A stretch of 9,315 nucleotides of DNA from Geobacter sp. UBA6802 (GTDB lineage Bacteria > Desulfobacterota > Desulfuromonadia > Geobacterales > Pseudopelobacteraceae): positions 1 to 9,315 of the forward strand of contig DKFG01000180.1 of the NCBI GenBank assembly GCA_002452325.1, written 5' to 3'. The first letter of the stretch is position 1. Every line of letters begins with the position of its first letter. Both the position numbers and the translations under genes were made by a program. The notes beneath the pieces were generated by a model, which saw only the letters and a list, made by a program, of their open reading frames with translations, had not been told where the DNA came from and made no database searches. This document shows positions 1-7,241 of the stretch, in pieces.

Positions 1-162
1 TCAGTTATTAACCGGACAGTAGTGTAAAATAGGGTTAAAAGGAAGGTGTGTGATTTTGTCATCAATATTGAATAGGCGGATTTTGAATTGTATTGACTTC
101 CAGCCTTTGGCCTGCTATTCGATTTTTCGATGTACATTCAATGAATTACAGGTGTATCAGAT
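1..162. other. Non-coding leader upstream of the mshN-like gene
   Basis: This AT-rich stretch holds no convincing gene. A minus-strand frame ending with a stop at 1-3 is open only to a stop near 115-117 and has no ATG, GTG or TTG start, so I do not call it. The stretch carries a candidate promoter (93-121) and a ribosome binding site (AGGTG, 150-154) for the plus-strand TPR gene that starts at 163. What lies further left cannot be seen. Confidence 0.5.
93..121 (+). promoter_or_regulatory. Candidate sigma70-type promoter for the mshN-like gene
   Basis: TTGACT at 93-98 matches the -35 consensus at five of six positions. With a 17-bp spacer it is followed by TATTCG at 116-121, which matches the -10 consensus only in its first three bases. 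The spacer contains a small inverted repeat, GCC-TTT-GGC. This would start transcription near 128, leaving a leader of about 35 nt before the ATG at 163. The -10 box is poor, so this is only a suggestion. Confidence 0.3.
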
Positions 163-1209
163 ATGAGTATTCTTGCAAATTTGCTGAAAAAAAATGATTT
201 AAGCCAAGAGACTGGTCAAATTCCGCCTGGATTGTTGCAGTCTGTGTCCAGTGCCGCCCCTGGGAAAAACAGTCGGCGAACCTATCTGGTAATTGGTGCC
301 GTGGCTGCAGCTGCTGTCGCTGGTGGTGGGTTGTTAGTGGTCTATCTGCAAACCCGGATTCCCAGCTCTCCTTCGCTGACCCGTCAGGTAATACCTCCAC
401 AGTCGCAGATGGCAGCTAAAGTAGTGGAAACACCAGTGCCGCAGATGCAGCAGTCCTCTGTTCGTACAGTGGCTGCACCTGTGACTTCTACGCTAAAAAC
501 AAAGGTACCGGTGGCTCGCCAGGCAGCTGAAAAGACAGCTGCTTCCCCCCGCCACCTACAGGCAACAGGAACAAAGCATGCAACTGCCGCTTCGACTGTC
601 CCTCGGGAACCCCCTGCTGTAGAGCGTAAAGCGGTGGTAAAAGATAGGGCCTCTCTGGATGCCTATCTGTTTGCTGCACGTAGTGCCGAGGCGCGCCGTG
701 ATTACAGTCAGGCTATGCATCAATACCGTAAGGCCCTTGAGGCAGATCCGCATAACTATAGGATTTTGAATAATCTTGCCAGCACCAGTCTCAGTATGGG
801 GATGTTTACTGATGCGCTTGGCTATGCAAATCGGGCTTTGCAACTGAAGGGAGATTATGTTTCCGCGCTGGTTAATGGTGGTATAGCTCAGGGGCGATTA
901 GGTAATGAAAATGGTGCTCGTATAATGCTCGGTCGTGCTGTTGCTGTTGATCCTGTAAATCGTATGGCATTGTATAATCTGGCCTTGTCACAGGAACGCA
1001 GTGCATTGCTGGATGATGCGTTAAGCAGTTATCGTCGTCTGTCTGACACGGGCGATGCACAGGGGATGTTGGGGATGGCGAGAATACGGGAGCGACGTGG
1101 CGAGCATCAGGATGCATTGCGTCTGTACCGTGAAGTGACAGCGCTGCCTGAAGCAGGGCAACGGGTGCGTGAGGCAGCCAGAGAGCGGATTAACGTGCTT
1201 GATCGGTAA
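163..1209 (+). CDS. MshN-like single-pass membrane protein with periplasmic TPR repeats
   Basis: This 348-residue protein has a short cytoplasmic N-terminus, one membrane segment at about 41-62 (YLVIGAVAAAAVAGGG...), and a long Ala/Pro/Thr/Val-rich linker at about 65-160. A block of tetratricopeptide repeats fills about 164-330, with readable units starting near 164 (DAYLFAARSAEARRDYSQA), 198, 232, 266 and 300. This layout of anchor, disordered linker and C-terminal TPRs is that of MshN, which lies next to mshM in MSHA pilus clusters. TPRs usually bind protein partners, so a scaffold or assembly role at the inner membrane is inferred, not shown. The ATG at 163 is preceded by AGGTG eight bases upstream. 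Unusually, the gene is on the strand opposite to the rest of the cluster and converges on mshM, with 9 nt between the two stop codons. It could alternatively be an unrelated TPR protein. The fold call is firm; the MshN identity rests on context. Confidence 0.82.
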   Translation: MSILANLLKKNDLSQETGQIPPGLLQSVSSAAPGKNSRRTYLVIGAVAAAAVAGGGLLVVYLQTRIPSSPSLTRQVIPPQSQMAAKVVETPVPQMQQSSVRTVAAPVTSTLKTKVPVARQAAEKTAASPRHLQATGTKHATAASTVPREPPAVERKAVVKDRASLDAYLFAARSAEARRDYSQAMHQYRKALEADPHNYRILNNLASTSLSMGMFTDALGYANRALQLKGDYVSALVNGGIAQGRLGNENGARIMLGRAVAVDPVNRMALYNLALSQERSALLDDALSSYRRLSDTGDAQGMLGMARIRERRGEHQDALRLYREVTALPEAGQRVREAARERINVLDR

Positions 1210-1218
1210 TTGTTTGCA

Positions 1219-2142
1219 TTAGAAACGAATTTTAAAGACCGACAATAGCGCTATAATTGCAACCAACCCACCAATTGCCCACCAGATTAGTTGGTTTCTC
1301 CTTGGTGAACCCATCTTCTTTCGTTCCCTTTTCATAACTTCTGCTGCAGCAATGATCACCTGTCGTTCCTGAACGCCGGGTTTCCCCTCCAGATAAGCTG
1401 CCATCAGCGCTCTTGATGCGATCAGGTTGATCAGGCGGGGGATGCCACAGGAAAGTCGGAAAATGGTGTCCAGTGCTGCTTTGTCAAAGAAAGTTGCGGT
1501 CAGGGCACCTGCTTTCATAAGCCGCGTCGTCAGGTAGTCTGCGGTAGCCCGTTCGGCCAATGGTGACAGTGAGGCCCGAACCGATATCCTCTGGTTCAAC
1601 TGCCTGAACTGATCCTGCTCCATTTTATCAGCCAGTTCCGGCTGACCTACCAGAATAATTTGCACCAGTTTTTCTTTAGTGGTTTCAAGATTTGACAGCA
1701 GGCGTAGTTCCTCAAGGGTGGCATCGGGCAGCTGTTGCGCTTCATCCACAATAATGACTACCCGTCGCCCATTTTCTGCGTGTTGCAGCAGAAAATCCCT
1801 GAATTCCTTGATCATATCATTTTTGTTACCGGAAAGCGGAAAGATGACCCCCAGGTCATCCAGTATTGCTTGTAGAAATTCTTCAGGGGACAGGCGTGGA
1901 GTCATGATCAGCGCAATTTCGGCCTGATCCTGCCATTTGTTGATGAATATACGCAACAAGGTGGTCTTGCCGGTGCCTGGTTCGCCGGTCAGCAGACAAA
2001 ATCCTTCCCGGTTATTGAGGGTGTAGTCCAGTGACAGCAGGGCATTGGCATGTTCGTGAGAGGGGTAGTAGTAGGCCGGATCCGGGGTAAGCCGGAATGG
2101 GTCGTCATGTAAGCCGAAAAAATTAAGGTAGGTGGCGTTCAC
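1219..2142 (-). CDS. mshM: MshM-like AAA+ ATPase of the ExeA/GspA family, C-terminal membrane anchor
   Basis: This 307-residue ATPase opens with the ExeA-family signature YLNFFGLHDDPFRLTPDP. It has a Walker A motif GEPGTGKT (53-60), a Walker B strand ending VDEAQ (about 128-136), and a conserved helix reading LEELRLLSNLE (143-153). GQPEL (166-170) and an arginine-bearing QLNQRIS stretch (181-187) follow, as in the family. A single membrane segment at about 285-303 (LIWWAIGGLVAIIALL) is followed by only a few residues. ExeA/GspA proteins use ATP to help the secretin assemble through the peptidoglycan and usually carry a periplasmic peptidoglycan-binding domain. That domain is absent here, as I recall for MshM. 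The start is GTG at 2142, supported by AAAGGA at 2148-2153, five bases away and inside the end of mshG. Only 2 nt separate it from the mshG stop. A role in secretin or pilus assembly is inferred from family and neighbours. Confidence 0.88.
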   Translation of the reverse strand: MNATYLNFFGLHDDPFRLTPDPAYYYPSHEHANALLSLDYTLNNREGFCLLTGEPGTGKTTLLRIFINKWQDQAEIALIMTPRLSPEEFLQAILDDLGVIFPLSGNKNDMIKEFRDFLLQHAENGRRVVIIVDEAQQLPDATLEELRLLSNLETTKEKLVQIILVGQPELADKMEQDQFRQLNQRISVRASLSPLAERATADYLTTRLMKAGALTATFFDKAALDTIFRLSCGIPRLINLIASRALMAAYLEGKPGVQERQVIIAAAEVMKRERKKMGSPRRNQLIWWAIGGLVAIIALLSVFKIRF

Positions 2143-2144
2143 GG

Positions 2145-3362
2145 CTATCCTTTACCAACTTTGGAAACGAGGTCGTAAATCGGTAATAAAAGACCACTGA
2201 TAATAACAGCAAACAGCACACCAACAACGGTGATAACCAGCGGTTCAATGATTTTACCAAGCTTATCCGATACATCATCCATAATCTTAAGATAGTGGCG
2301 TGCCAGAAAGCTGAACTGTTCGTCAAGAGTACCGCTGTTTTCGCCGACACTTACCAAGCGAACCAGCAGAGTGGGGAATACTTTTTGGCGTTTCAGTGCC
2401 TCTGCGATAGTGCTACCGTAGGTAATTTCATCCCTGATAGTGGTAATCGCTCGCCGGAATACATCGTTCCCCATGACATCTGACACAATACTGAGCGTAC
2501 GGTCTACAGTAAGTCCGGCAACAACCAGGATGCGCATCTGTTCGGCAAACAAGGCCAAAAGCCGATTGTATTCAATCAATTTATAGATTGGTAGCTTTAG
2601 TTTCATTAGATCAACCAGGTAAAGTCCGCGTTCTGTCTTTTTTGCCAGCTTTATGCCGACGAAAATCAGTACAGGCAGTATGATTGCCAGGTACCAGAAG
2701 CGTTGAGAAAGGTTGCTGGCAACAATCAGTCCTCTGGTAAGAAGGGGCAGTTTAACGCCAAGCCCTTTGAGGGTGTCAACAATCTTTGGTAGAACGTAGA
2801 TCATCCAAAATGCCAGGGCTCCCAGTGTGGTGGCTATGGCAAATGCCGGATAGATCAGCGCTCGTTTGATTGATCCCGACAGGTCTTCCATTCTCTGAAG
2901 GTGTTCTGCTACATCTTTGAGGCTTCTCTCAAAACTGCCGGTTTCTTCTCCTACCCGGACCAAGCGTCTGAAAACATCAGGGAATACTCTGGCGTGGGGT
3001 TCCAGTGCATCAGAAAAACTGGTGCCCTGCTCAACGCTTTGCTTTATTTCTGCAATAACGGTCTGCAGGTGCGGATTGGTAACGGCTGCACCAATATCTC
3101 CCAGGGTGGTCAATAGTGGCAGACCAGCTCCAACCATAACTGAAAGGTTGTTGGCCAGGTCAATTACCTCTGCACGTTTGACCTTCTTACGGCCCAATAA
3201 CCCTTCAAAAACAGCTGAAAAGTTGGATGATTGCGATATTTTGAGGATATAGAGCCCGCGACTAACCAGGCTTGTTGTTGCTTCTTCAATTGATTCTGCT
3301 TCAATACTGCTTTTGATAGTGCTGCCGGAGGCATCAACCACCTGATAGGTGAACAGCTTCAT
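2145..3362 (-). CDS. mshG: MshG: GspF/PilC-family inner-membrane platform protein
   Basis: This 405-residue polytopic protein is of the usual length for the GspF/PilC family. It has an N-terminal cytoplasmic part (MKLFTYQVVDASGSTIKSS...) and two homologous T2SSF domains at about 66-190 and 268-392. Both domains carry the duplicated family pattern: VMVGAGLPLLTTL versus ILVVAGLTVDRTL, and VRVGEETGSFERSL versus VSVGENSGTLDEQF. Membrane segments are predicted by eye at about 171-193, 223-241 and 372-394, the last followed by LLLPIYDL, typical of the C-terminus. In this family the protein sits at the base of the machine, couples to the GspE/PilB ATPase and guides pilin subunits from the membrane into the fibre. 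Its ATG overlaps the mshE stop in ATGA (3359-3362), implying translational coupling with its ATPase partner. The gene looks intact. Naming it mshG rather than pilC or gspF depends on cluster context. Confidence 0.93.
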   Translation of the reverse strand: MKLFTYQVVDASGSTIKSSIEAESIEEATTSLVSRGLYILKISQSSNFSAVFEGLLGRKKVKRAEVIDLANNLSVMVGAGLPLLTTLGDIGAAVTNPHLQTVIAEIKQSVEQGTSFSDALEPHARVFPDVFRRLVRVGEETGSFERSLKDVAEHLQRMEDLSGSIKRALIYPAFAIATTLGALAFWMIYVLPKIVDTLKGLGVKLPLLTRGLIVASNLSQRFWYLAIILPVLIFVGIKLAKKTERGLYLVDLMKLKLPIYKLIEYNRLLALFAEQMRILVVAGLTVDRTLSIVSDVMGNDVFRRAITTIRDEITYGSTIAEALKRQKVFPTLLVRLVSVGENSGTLDEQFSFLARHYLKIMDDVSDKLGKIIEPLVITVVGVLFAVIISGLLLPIYDLVSKVGKG

Positions 3363-5011
3363 CCTGCCACCCGCAGTACTTCTGCAAGCGTTGTGATTCC
3401 GGCGGCAGCCTTGTTGATGCCATCCTGCTGTAGGGGTATCATCCCCTCAGCTACTGCCAGTTCCATGATCGCGCCGGTGGACGCTCCTTCAAAGATTAAC
3501 TGGCGAATTCTGCTGTCTACCACCAGCACCTCACAGATTGAAACGCGGCCGCTGAAACCGCTGTTGCCACATTTTGAACAGCCAACGCCACGACGACCTT
3601 TGGTAACCTCAAGCTGGTGTTGCCTGAAAACCTGCAGCTCATCATCGTTAAGCAGGTATTCTTCACTGCAGTACTTGCAGTTTTTACGCACCAGGCGTTG
3701 TGCAATGACCGCTACCAGCGCAGAAGATAGCAGGAAGGTATCCACCTTAAGGTCCAGCAGGCGGGGGATTGCCGTTGCCGCATCGTTGGTATGAAGTGTT
3801 GATAACACCAGGTGGCCGGTAATGGCGGCCCGTACCGCCATCTGGGCAGTTTCCTCATCCCGAATCTCACCCAGCAACATGACATCAGGGTCCTGTCGCA
3901 TGAAGTTTCTGGCGGCAAGGGCAAAATCATAGCCCGCTTTTTCGTTTACCTGGGTTTGTTTGACAAAGCTTAAGCGGTATTCAACAGGATCTTCCACCGT
4001 TAAAATATTTCGTTCAAGGCGATTCAGTTCTCGTAACGCGGCATAGAGGGTGGTGGTCTTACCACTGCCGGTAGGGCCGGCAATCAGTATGATGCCGTAG
4101 GATTTATTGAACAACCGTCGGATCTGCTGCACGGTTATGCTGCTTATTCCCAGTGCCTCCAGACGCAGTAAGGGGCCGGCCCCTGCCAGAAGACGCAGAA
4201 CCAGGTTTTCGCCAAATATTGAGGGAACCGTTGAGACCCTTACTTCAAAGTGCTTAGAGAGGAAGGCGTGAGAGAACGATCCGTCCTGGGGCAGGCGTTG
4301 CTCCGCAATATCCAGTTGTCCCAGGATTTTAATCCTTGAGACAATGCCGGCATGGGCCTGCTTCTGGATGCAGTGTCCATGCTGTAACACCCCGTCAATT
4401 CGATAAAAAATGTTAGTAACATCTTCAGTTGGCGAGATATGAATATCCGTAGCCTGTTTGCGGATGCCATCCATCATGATCAGCTCCACCAGCTCAGAGA
4501 TCGTTGCTCCTGGAATAACGCCGGTAGCCTGGCGCAGCTGGCTAATGATCTCCTGCATCCGTTTCTGAATCGGGTGGGCAATGAAGTAGTACGCTTTTTC
4601 AAGGGTAGATTGGTAGTGGTCATTATCCACCAGATATACCTTGGGCGGTTTACCGGTGACTTTGGTCGCGGTATCCACTGCAACGATGTTACTTGGGTTG
4701 GTGATCCCTATCGTAAGTTGGCCTTCTACTAAAGCAAGAGGAATTACCCCTACTTTTTCGGCAGTTTCTTTGGGGATGAGGCGCAGCGCCTCTTCTTCAG
4801 GTTCAAATTCCGACAGTTCAAGGTACTCAAGACCACTCTGAACAGCAATAGTTCGTGCAAATTCAGGGGCCGTGATAAATCCCAGTTTAATCAGTAAATC
4901 TCCCAGGATAGCGCCGGTGACCTGCTGCTGTTCCAGGGCTATCTGGAGCTGTTTTGGGGTTAAAACCCCCTGGGAAAGGAGCAGTTCACCAATCTTGATA
5001 GGTGCGGCCAT
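3359..5011 (-). CDS. mshE: MshE: GspE/PilB-type extension ATPase with MshEN c-di-GMP-binding domain
   Basis: This 550-residue hexameric-type ATPase powers pilus assembly on the cytoplasmic face. The N-terminal domain has two 24-residue motifs, K6-Q29 and I35-Q58, separated by exactly five residues. Each carries the LG/IG, xxG and terminal Q positions of the MshEN c-di-GMP-binding motif. The catalytic half shows Walker A GPTGSGKT (312-319), the Asp box around VEDPVEY (339-345), Walker B around DPDVMLLGE (374-382) with Glu382, and the His box TGHLVLSTLHT (399-408). A tetracysteine zinc site is formed by C445/C448 and C478/C481. All catalytic boxes are intact, so an active enzyme is expected. 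It belongs with extension ATPases rather than PilT, because it has the MshEN domain and the zinc site. The ATG at 5011 is supported by a clear GGAGG at 5020-5024, and the secretin stop lies 14 nt upstream. c-di-GMP binding is inferred from the motif. Confidence 0.93.
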   Translation of the reverse strand: MAAPIKIGELLLSQGVLTPKQLQIALEQQQVTGAILGDLLIKLGFITAPEFARTIAVQSGLEYLELSEFEPEEEALRLIPKETAEKVGVIPLALVEGQLTIGITNPSNIVAVDTATKVTGKPPKVYLVDNDHYQSTLEKAYYFIAHPIQKRMQEIISQLRQATGVIPGATISELVELIMMDGIRKQATDIHISPTEDVTNIFYRIDGVLQHGHCIQKQAHAGIVSRIKILGQLDIAEQRLPQDGSFSHAFLSKHFEVRVSTVPSIFGENLVLRLLAGAGPLLRLEALGISSITVQQIRRLFNKSYGIILIAGPTGSGKTTTLYAALRELNRLERNILTVEDPVEYRLSFVKQTQVNEKAGYDFALAARNFMRQDPDVMLLGEIRDEETAQMAVRAAITGHLVLSTLHTNDAATAIPRLLDLKVDTFLLSSALVAVIAQRLVRKNCKYCSEEYLLNDDELQVFRQHQLEVTKGRRGVGCSKCGNSGFSGRVSICEVLVVDSRIRQLIFEGASTGAIMELAVAEGMIPLQQDGINKAAAGITTLAEVLRVAG

Positions 5012-5019
5012 TGACGATA

Positions 5020-5024
5020 CCTCC
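5020..5024 (-). promoter_or_regulatory. Strong ribosome binding site of mshE
   Basis: Read on the minus strand this is GGAGG, eight bases upstream of the ATG at 5011. It lies just before and against the TGA stop of the secretin gene (5026-5028). It is the best ribosome binding site in the operon and suggests mshE is translated well, independently of the genes before it. Confidence 0.75.
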
Positions 5025-5025
5025 G

Positions 5026-6792
5026 TCAGTCGTTGTTAATCAGATATGGTTGCAGCACTACAACCAGCTCAGAGCGGGTATCAGTGTTGTCCTTACGGGT
5101 AAAGAGGCCGCCAAGCCAGGGGATTTCACCCAACAAAGGAACCTTTTCATCCTTAAGGTTCTGCTTGTTGGAGATCAGGCCGCCAATTACAATCATCTCA
5201 CCGTTTCTTACTTTAATGGTGGTGGAGAGCTCTCTGAGGTCCACCGTGGGTATGGAAATGGTAATCTGGTTGGTCGGGTCACCTCCGATGGCTTTGTCTT
5301 CCAGTTTGACCAGATCAGAGATGATGGGAGAAATGGTCATGCTGATCTCTCCCCGGTTGTTGATAAAGGGAGCCAACCCTAACATGATGCCAGAGAGTAC
5401 ATTGCCGGTTTCTACTGAATAGGAAATGGTAGGCGCACTACCGGCGGCTGTTGTTGTCGTGGTGGTTACCTTTGCAATGTAGTTAGTATTACGGCCGACG
5501 GTTAATAATGCCGTCTGGCCGTTCATAACGTTAATTCTGGGATTGGAAAGTGTTTTGACCTCTCCCTGCGTCTTAAGAGCGGTGAGCAGGGTATTGGCGT
5601 TGCCGCCTTTATAGCCAAGCCGGAAGGTGCCGTTTTTTATGGATGTGTCAAGCGAGGTGGTGACATTACCAAAACCTCCAAGAGGCGCCCCGGCTGTATT
5701 GAACCACCTGATGTCGCCAAGAAAATCCCAGTCGATGCCAAATTTCAACGAATCATTAAGCTGCACCTCAATAATTCTGGCTTCAACCAGTACCTGACGA
5801 TTAAGGGTCTTGCGTAGCAGGTCCAGATAGGTCTCAATTCGCTGCAGGTTCTTACGGGTGGCAGTGACCATAATGGTGCCGGTCAGGCGGTTTACCACAA
5901 TCTGTTGGCGAGGACCAGAATCTTCACCACTAGCGGATGATTCGTGTGCAGGGGATGCGATTACGGGCTTTGGTGGCTGTTCAATAATCGTTTTGGTTTG
6001 GGATGTTGTGGTGACGCCTGCAGCATTGGTTCTGTTGGTCAGAGTGGCAGTCTCCACCTTGCCGGACTGTGTTGCTGGTTTGTCAATCATCCCTTGTAGC
6101 GATTTTTCCAGTGACTCCCAGAAATCAAACGCCTTGGTATCGTTTTTGGTCGTCTGGGAGATGGTTCCCTTGATATTTGAAGAACCGCCACCACCTCCAC
6201 CGGCAGATAGTGCCGCGCCGCTTCCAAGAATATCACCTCCGACTTCTACGTTAAAGCTCTGTACCATGGCAGGGTGGCCCAGTTCAAACGACTTGGTTCC
6301 GGTCGCATCTACGGTGATGGTGTTGTCTTTAATGGTGTAGTAGTAGTCCGCTGAATTAAGCAGAGTTGCAAGGGCGTCATCGGCCGTCACTCTCTTGAGC
6401 GTCAGGGTGACTGGTCGGTCCTGATGCACGCCATCGTTAATAATCAGGTTTAGTCCGGCGGCATCGGCGATCACATGCAGGATATCCCCCAAAGCGCTGT
6501 TCCGGGCTTGAATATTAACCAAACGGGTTTTGGCCGGAGAAACATCATCACTTACCGGTTGATAGTCTGGTGTTGTGAGGGGAGGCAGCTTTTGCTGGCT
6601 CTGTAGCTCCTTGATGTTTTGCTGGACAAACGGGTCATGCTTTCCCGCAGGAGCAGACAGAGAGGTGTCAAGTGCAGAGCGGGGCGGCGTGGTGGCCTGC
6701 TTGATGCTGCTGGATGCACAGCCGCTCAGTAGTGTCAAGGTAACCACCAGGGGTATCCGTGCAAATACGTATGTTATTCCATGCTGAGCCAT
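5026..6792 (-). CDS. mshL: MshL-type secretin, outer-membrane lipoprotein
   Basis: This 588-residue protein forms the outer-membrane channel for the pilus. A lipoprotein signal peptide ends in the lipobox LSGC, with lipidation expected at C25. Residues about 91-162 form a secretin/TonB short N-terminal-type domain (ILHVIADAAGLNLIIND, then TADDALATLL). A low-complexity stretch (about 186-293) holds six glycines at 198-203 and the segment FDFWESLEKSLQGMID, which I associate with the MshL/TcpC/BfpB secretin branch. A second periplasmic domain follows (about 297-356, VNRLTGTIMVTATRKNLQRI, then VLVEARIIEVQL). The secretin core runs to the end, with VKTLSNPRINVMNGQTA (412-428) and the signature VPLLGEIPWLGGLFT (551-565). 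The ATG at 6792 lies inside the preceding gene (19-nt overlap) and is supported by AGGAAAGGA at 6798-6806. The protein appears complete. It belongs to the pilus-type, self-lipidated secretins rather than GspD with multiple N-domains. Confidence 0.93.
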   Translation of the reverse strand: MAQHGITYVFARIPLVVTLTLLSGCASSSIKQATTPPRSALDTSLSAPAGKHDPFVQQNIKELQSQQKLPPLTTPDYQPVSDDVSPAKTRLVNIQARNSALGDILHVIADAAGLNLIINDGVHQDRPVTLTLKRVTADDALATLLNSADYYYTIKDNTITVDATGTKSFELGHPAMVQSFNVEVGGDILGSGAALSAGGGGGGSSNIKGTISQTTKNDTKAFDFWESLEKSLQGMIDKPATQSGKVETATLTNRTNAAGVTTTSQTKTIIEQPPKPVIASPAHESSASGEDSGPRQQIVVNRLTGTIMVTATRKNLQRIETYLDLLRKTLNRQVLVEARIIEVQLNDSLKFGIDWDFLGDIRWFNTAGAPLGGFGNVTTSLDTSIKNGTFRLGYKGGNANTLLTALKTQGEVKTLSNPRINVMNGQTALLTVGRNTNYIAKVTTTTTTAAGSAPTISYSVETGNVLSGIMLGLAPFINNRGEISMTISPIISDLVKLEDKAIGGDPTNQITISIPTVDLRELSTTIKVRNGEMIVIGGLISNKQNLKDEKVPLLGEIPWLGGLFTRKDNTDTRSELVVVLQPYLINND

Positions 6793-7241
6793 TGTGTTCC
6801 TTTCCTGCCTGCTAACTGTACCCGTTTTTGTTCAATTTTTGTGACGCGCCATCCATTGAGACTATTCCCTTGTCGTAGCAGGTGTCCATCCAGGATGGCA
6901 GTATCCTTCTTGGGATTGCCTTCGTACAGGATAAACGTCAATTGTGGTAGGTGTGCCGGATCGGCTTCTGATTGTTTACGTGTCTGGTCGGTCAGGGGGG
7001 CTGCTAGTGCCCGGTTTTCAGACGACAGTAAAGTGACGATTACCGGGCAGTTGCAGGATGCTTCCCGCCAGGTCCGGGGGCTGAGTGTGATTGGCGTTGG
7101 AGAAAAGCTTAGCAGTGATCGCTCATCAGGAGTTTGCTTTAGCTGGAACTTGATGGTCAGAAAGGCTATCACCGGTATAATCAGGGCTGCAATCGTGCAG
7201 CACAAAGCTGTGATGGCTTCTCTGGAAAGTTTGATGGTCAT
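6774..7241 (-). CDS. MshK/GspB-like periplasmic connector, single membrane anchor
   Basis: This 155-residue protein has one N-terminal membrane segment (about 9-31), a variable periplasmic linker, and a compact C-terminal domain at about 100-155. The pattern there is LTFILYEGNPKKDTAILDGH, then a LRQGNSLNGW turn, then VTKIEQKRVQL and a final WL. This pattern (a self-description of the peptide bond region, 'DG..l..G..l.gw.V..I....V.L') is like the small C-terminal domain of GspB and of MshK, which contact the secretin. Position immediately before the secretin supports the MshK assignment and a role linking inner-membrane proteins to MshL; sequence similarity alone is weak. Two cysteines lie close together in the periplasmic part (C63 and C65). 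The ATG overlaps the stop of the preceding gene in ATGA (7238-7241), and the end overlaps the secretin start by 19 nt. Alternative: a PilP-type protein without lipidation. Confidence 0.75.
   Translation of the reverse strand: MTIKLSREAITALCCTIAALIIPVIAFLTIKFQLKQTPDERSLLSFSPTPITLSPRTWREASCNCPVIVTLLSSENRALAAPLTDQTRKQSEADPAHLPQLTFILYEGNPKKDTAILDGHLLRQGNSLNGWRVTKIEQKRVQLAGRKGTQWLSME
6798..6806 (-). promoter_or_regulatory. Ribosome binding site fixing the secretin start
   Basis: On the minus strand this reads AGGAAAGGA, five bases before the ATG at 6792. It lies inside the coding sequence of the preceding MshK-like gene and justifies the overlapping start. That start is also required for a full lipoprotein signal peptide. 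Confidence 0.7.

Noticed and set aside
52..80. Possible tiny peptide (nine codons) after GGAAGG near 41-46
   Set aside because: It is too short to support, begins with GTG, and shows no conservation evidence.
3359..5011. PilT-like retraction ATPase as the identity of the ATPase
   Set aside because: The N-terminal MshEN domain and the C-terminal tetracysteine zinc site belong to GspE/PilB extension ATPases.
5858..6340. Plus-strand open frame of 160 codons opposite the secretin
   Set aside because: It shows no family motif and includes a proline run that is the reverse of the secretin's glycine codons. It is a shadow of the secretin gene.
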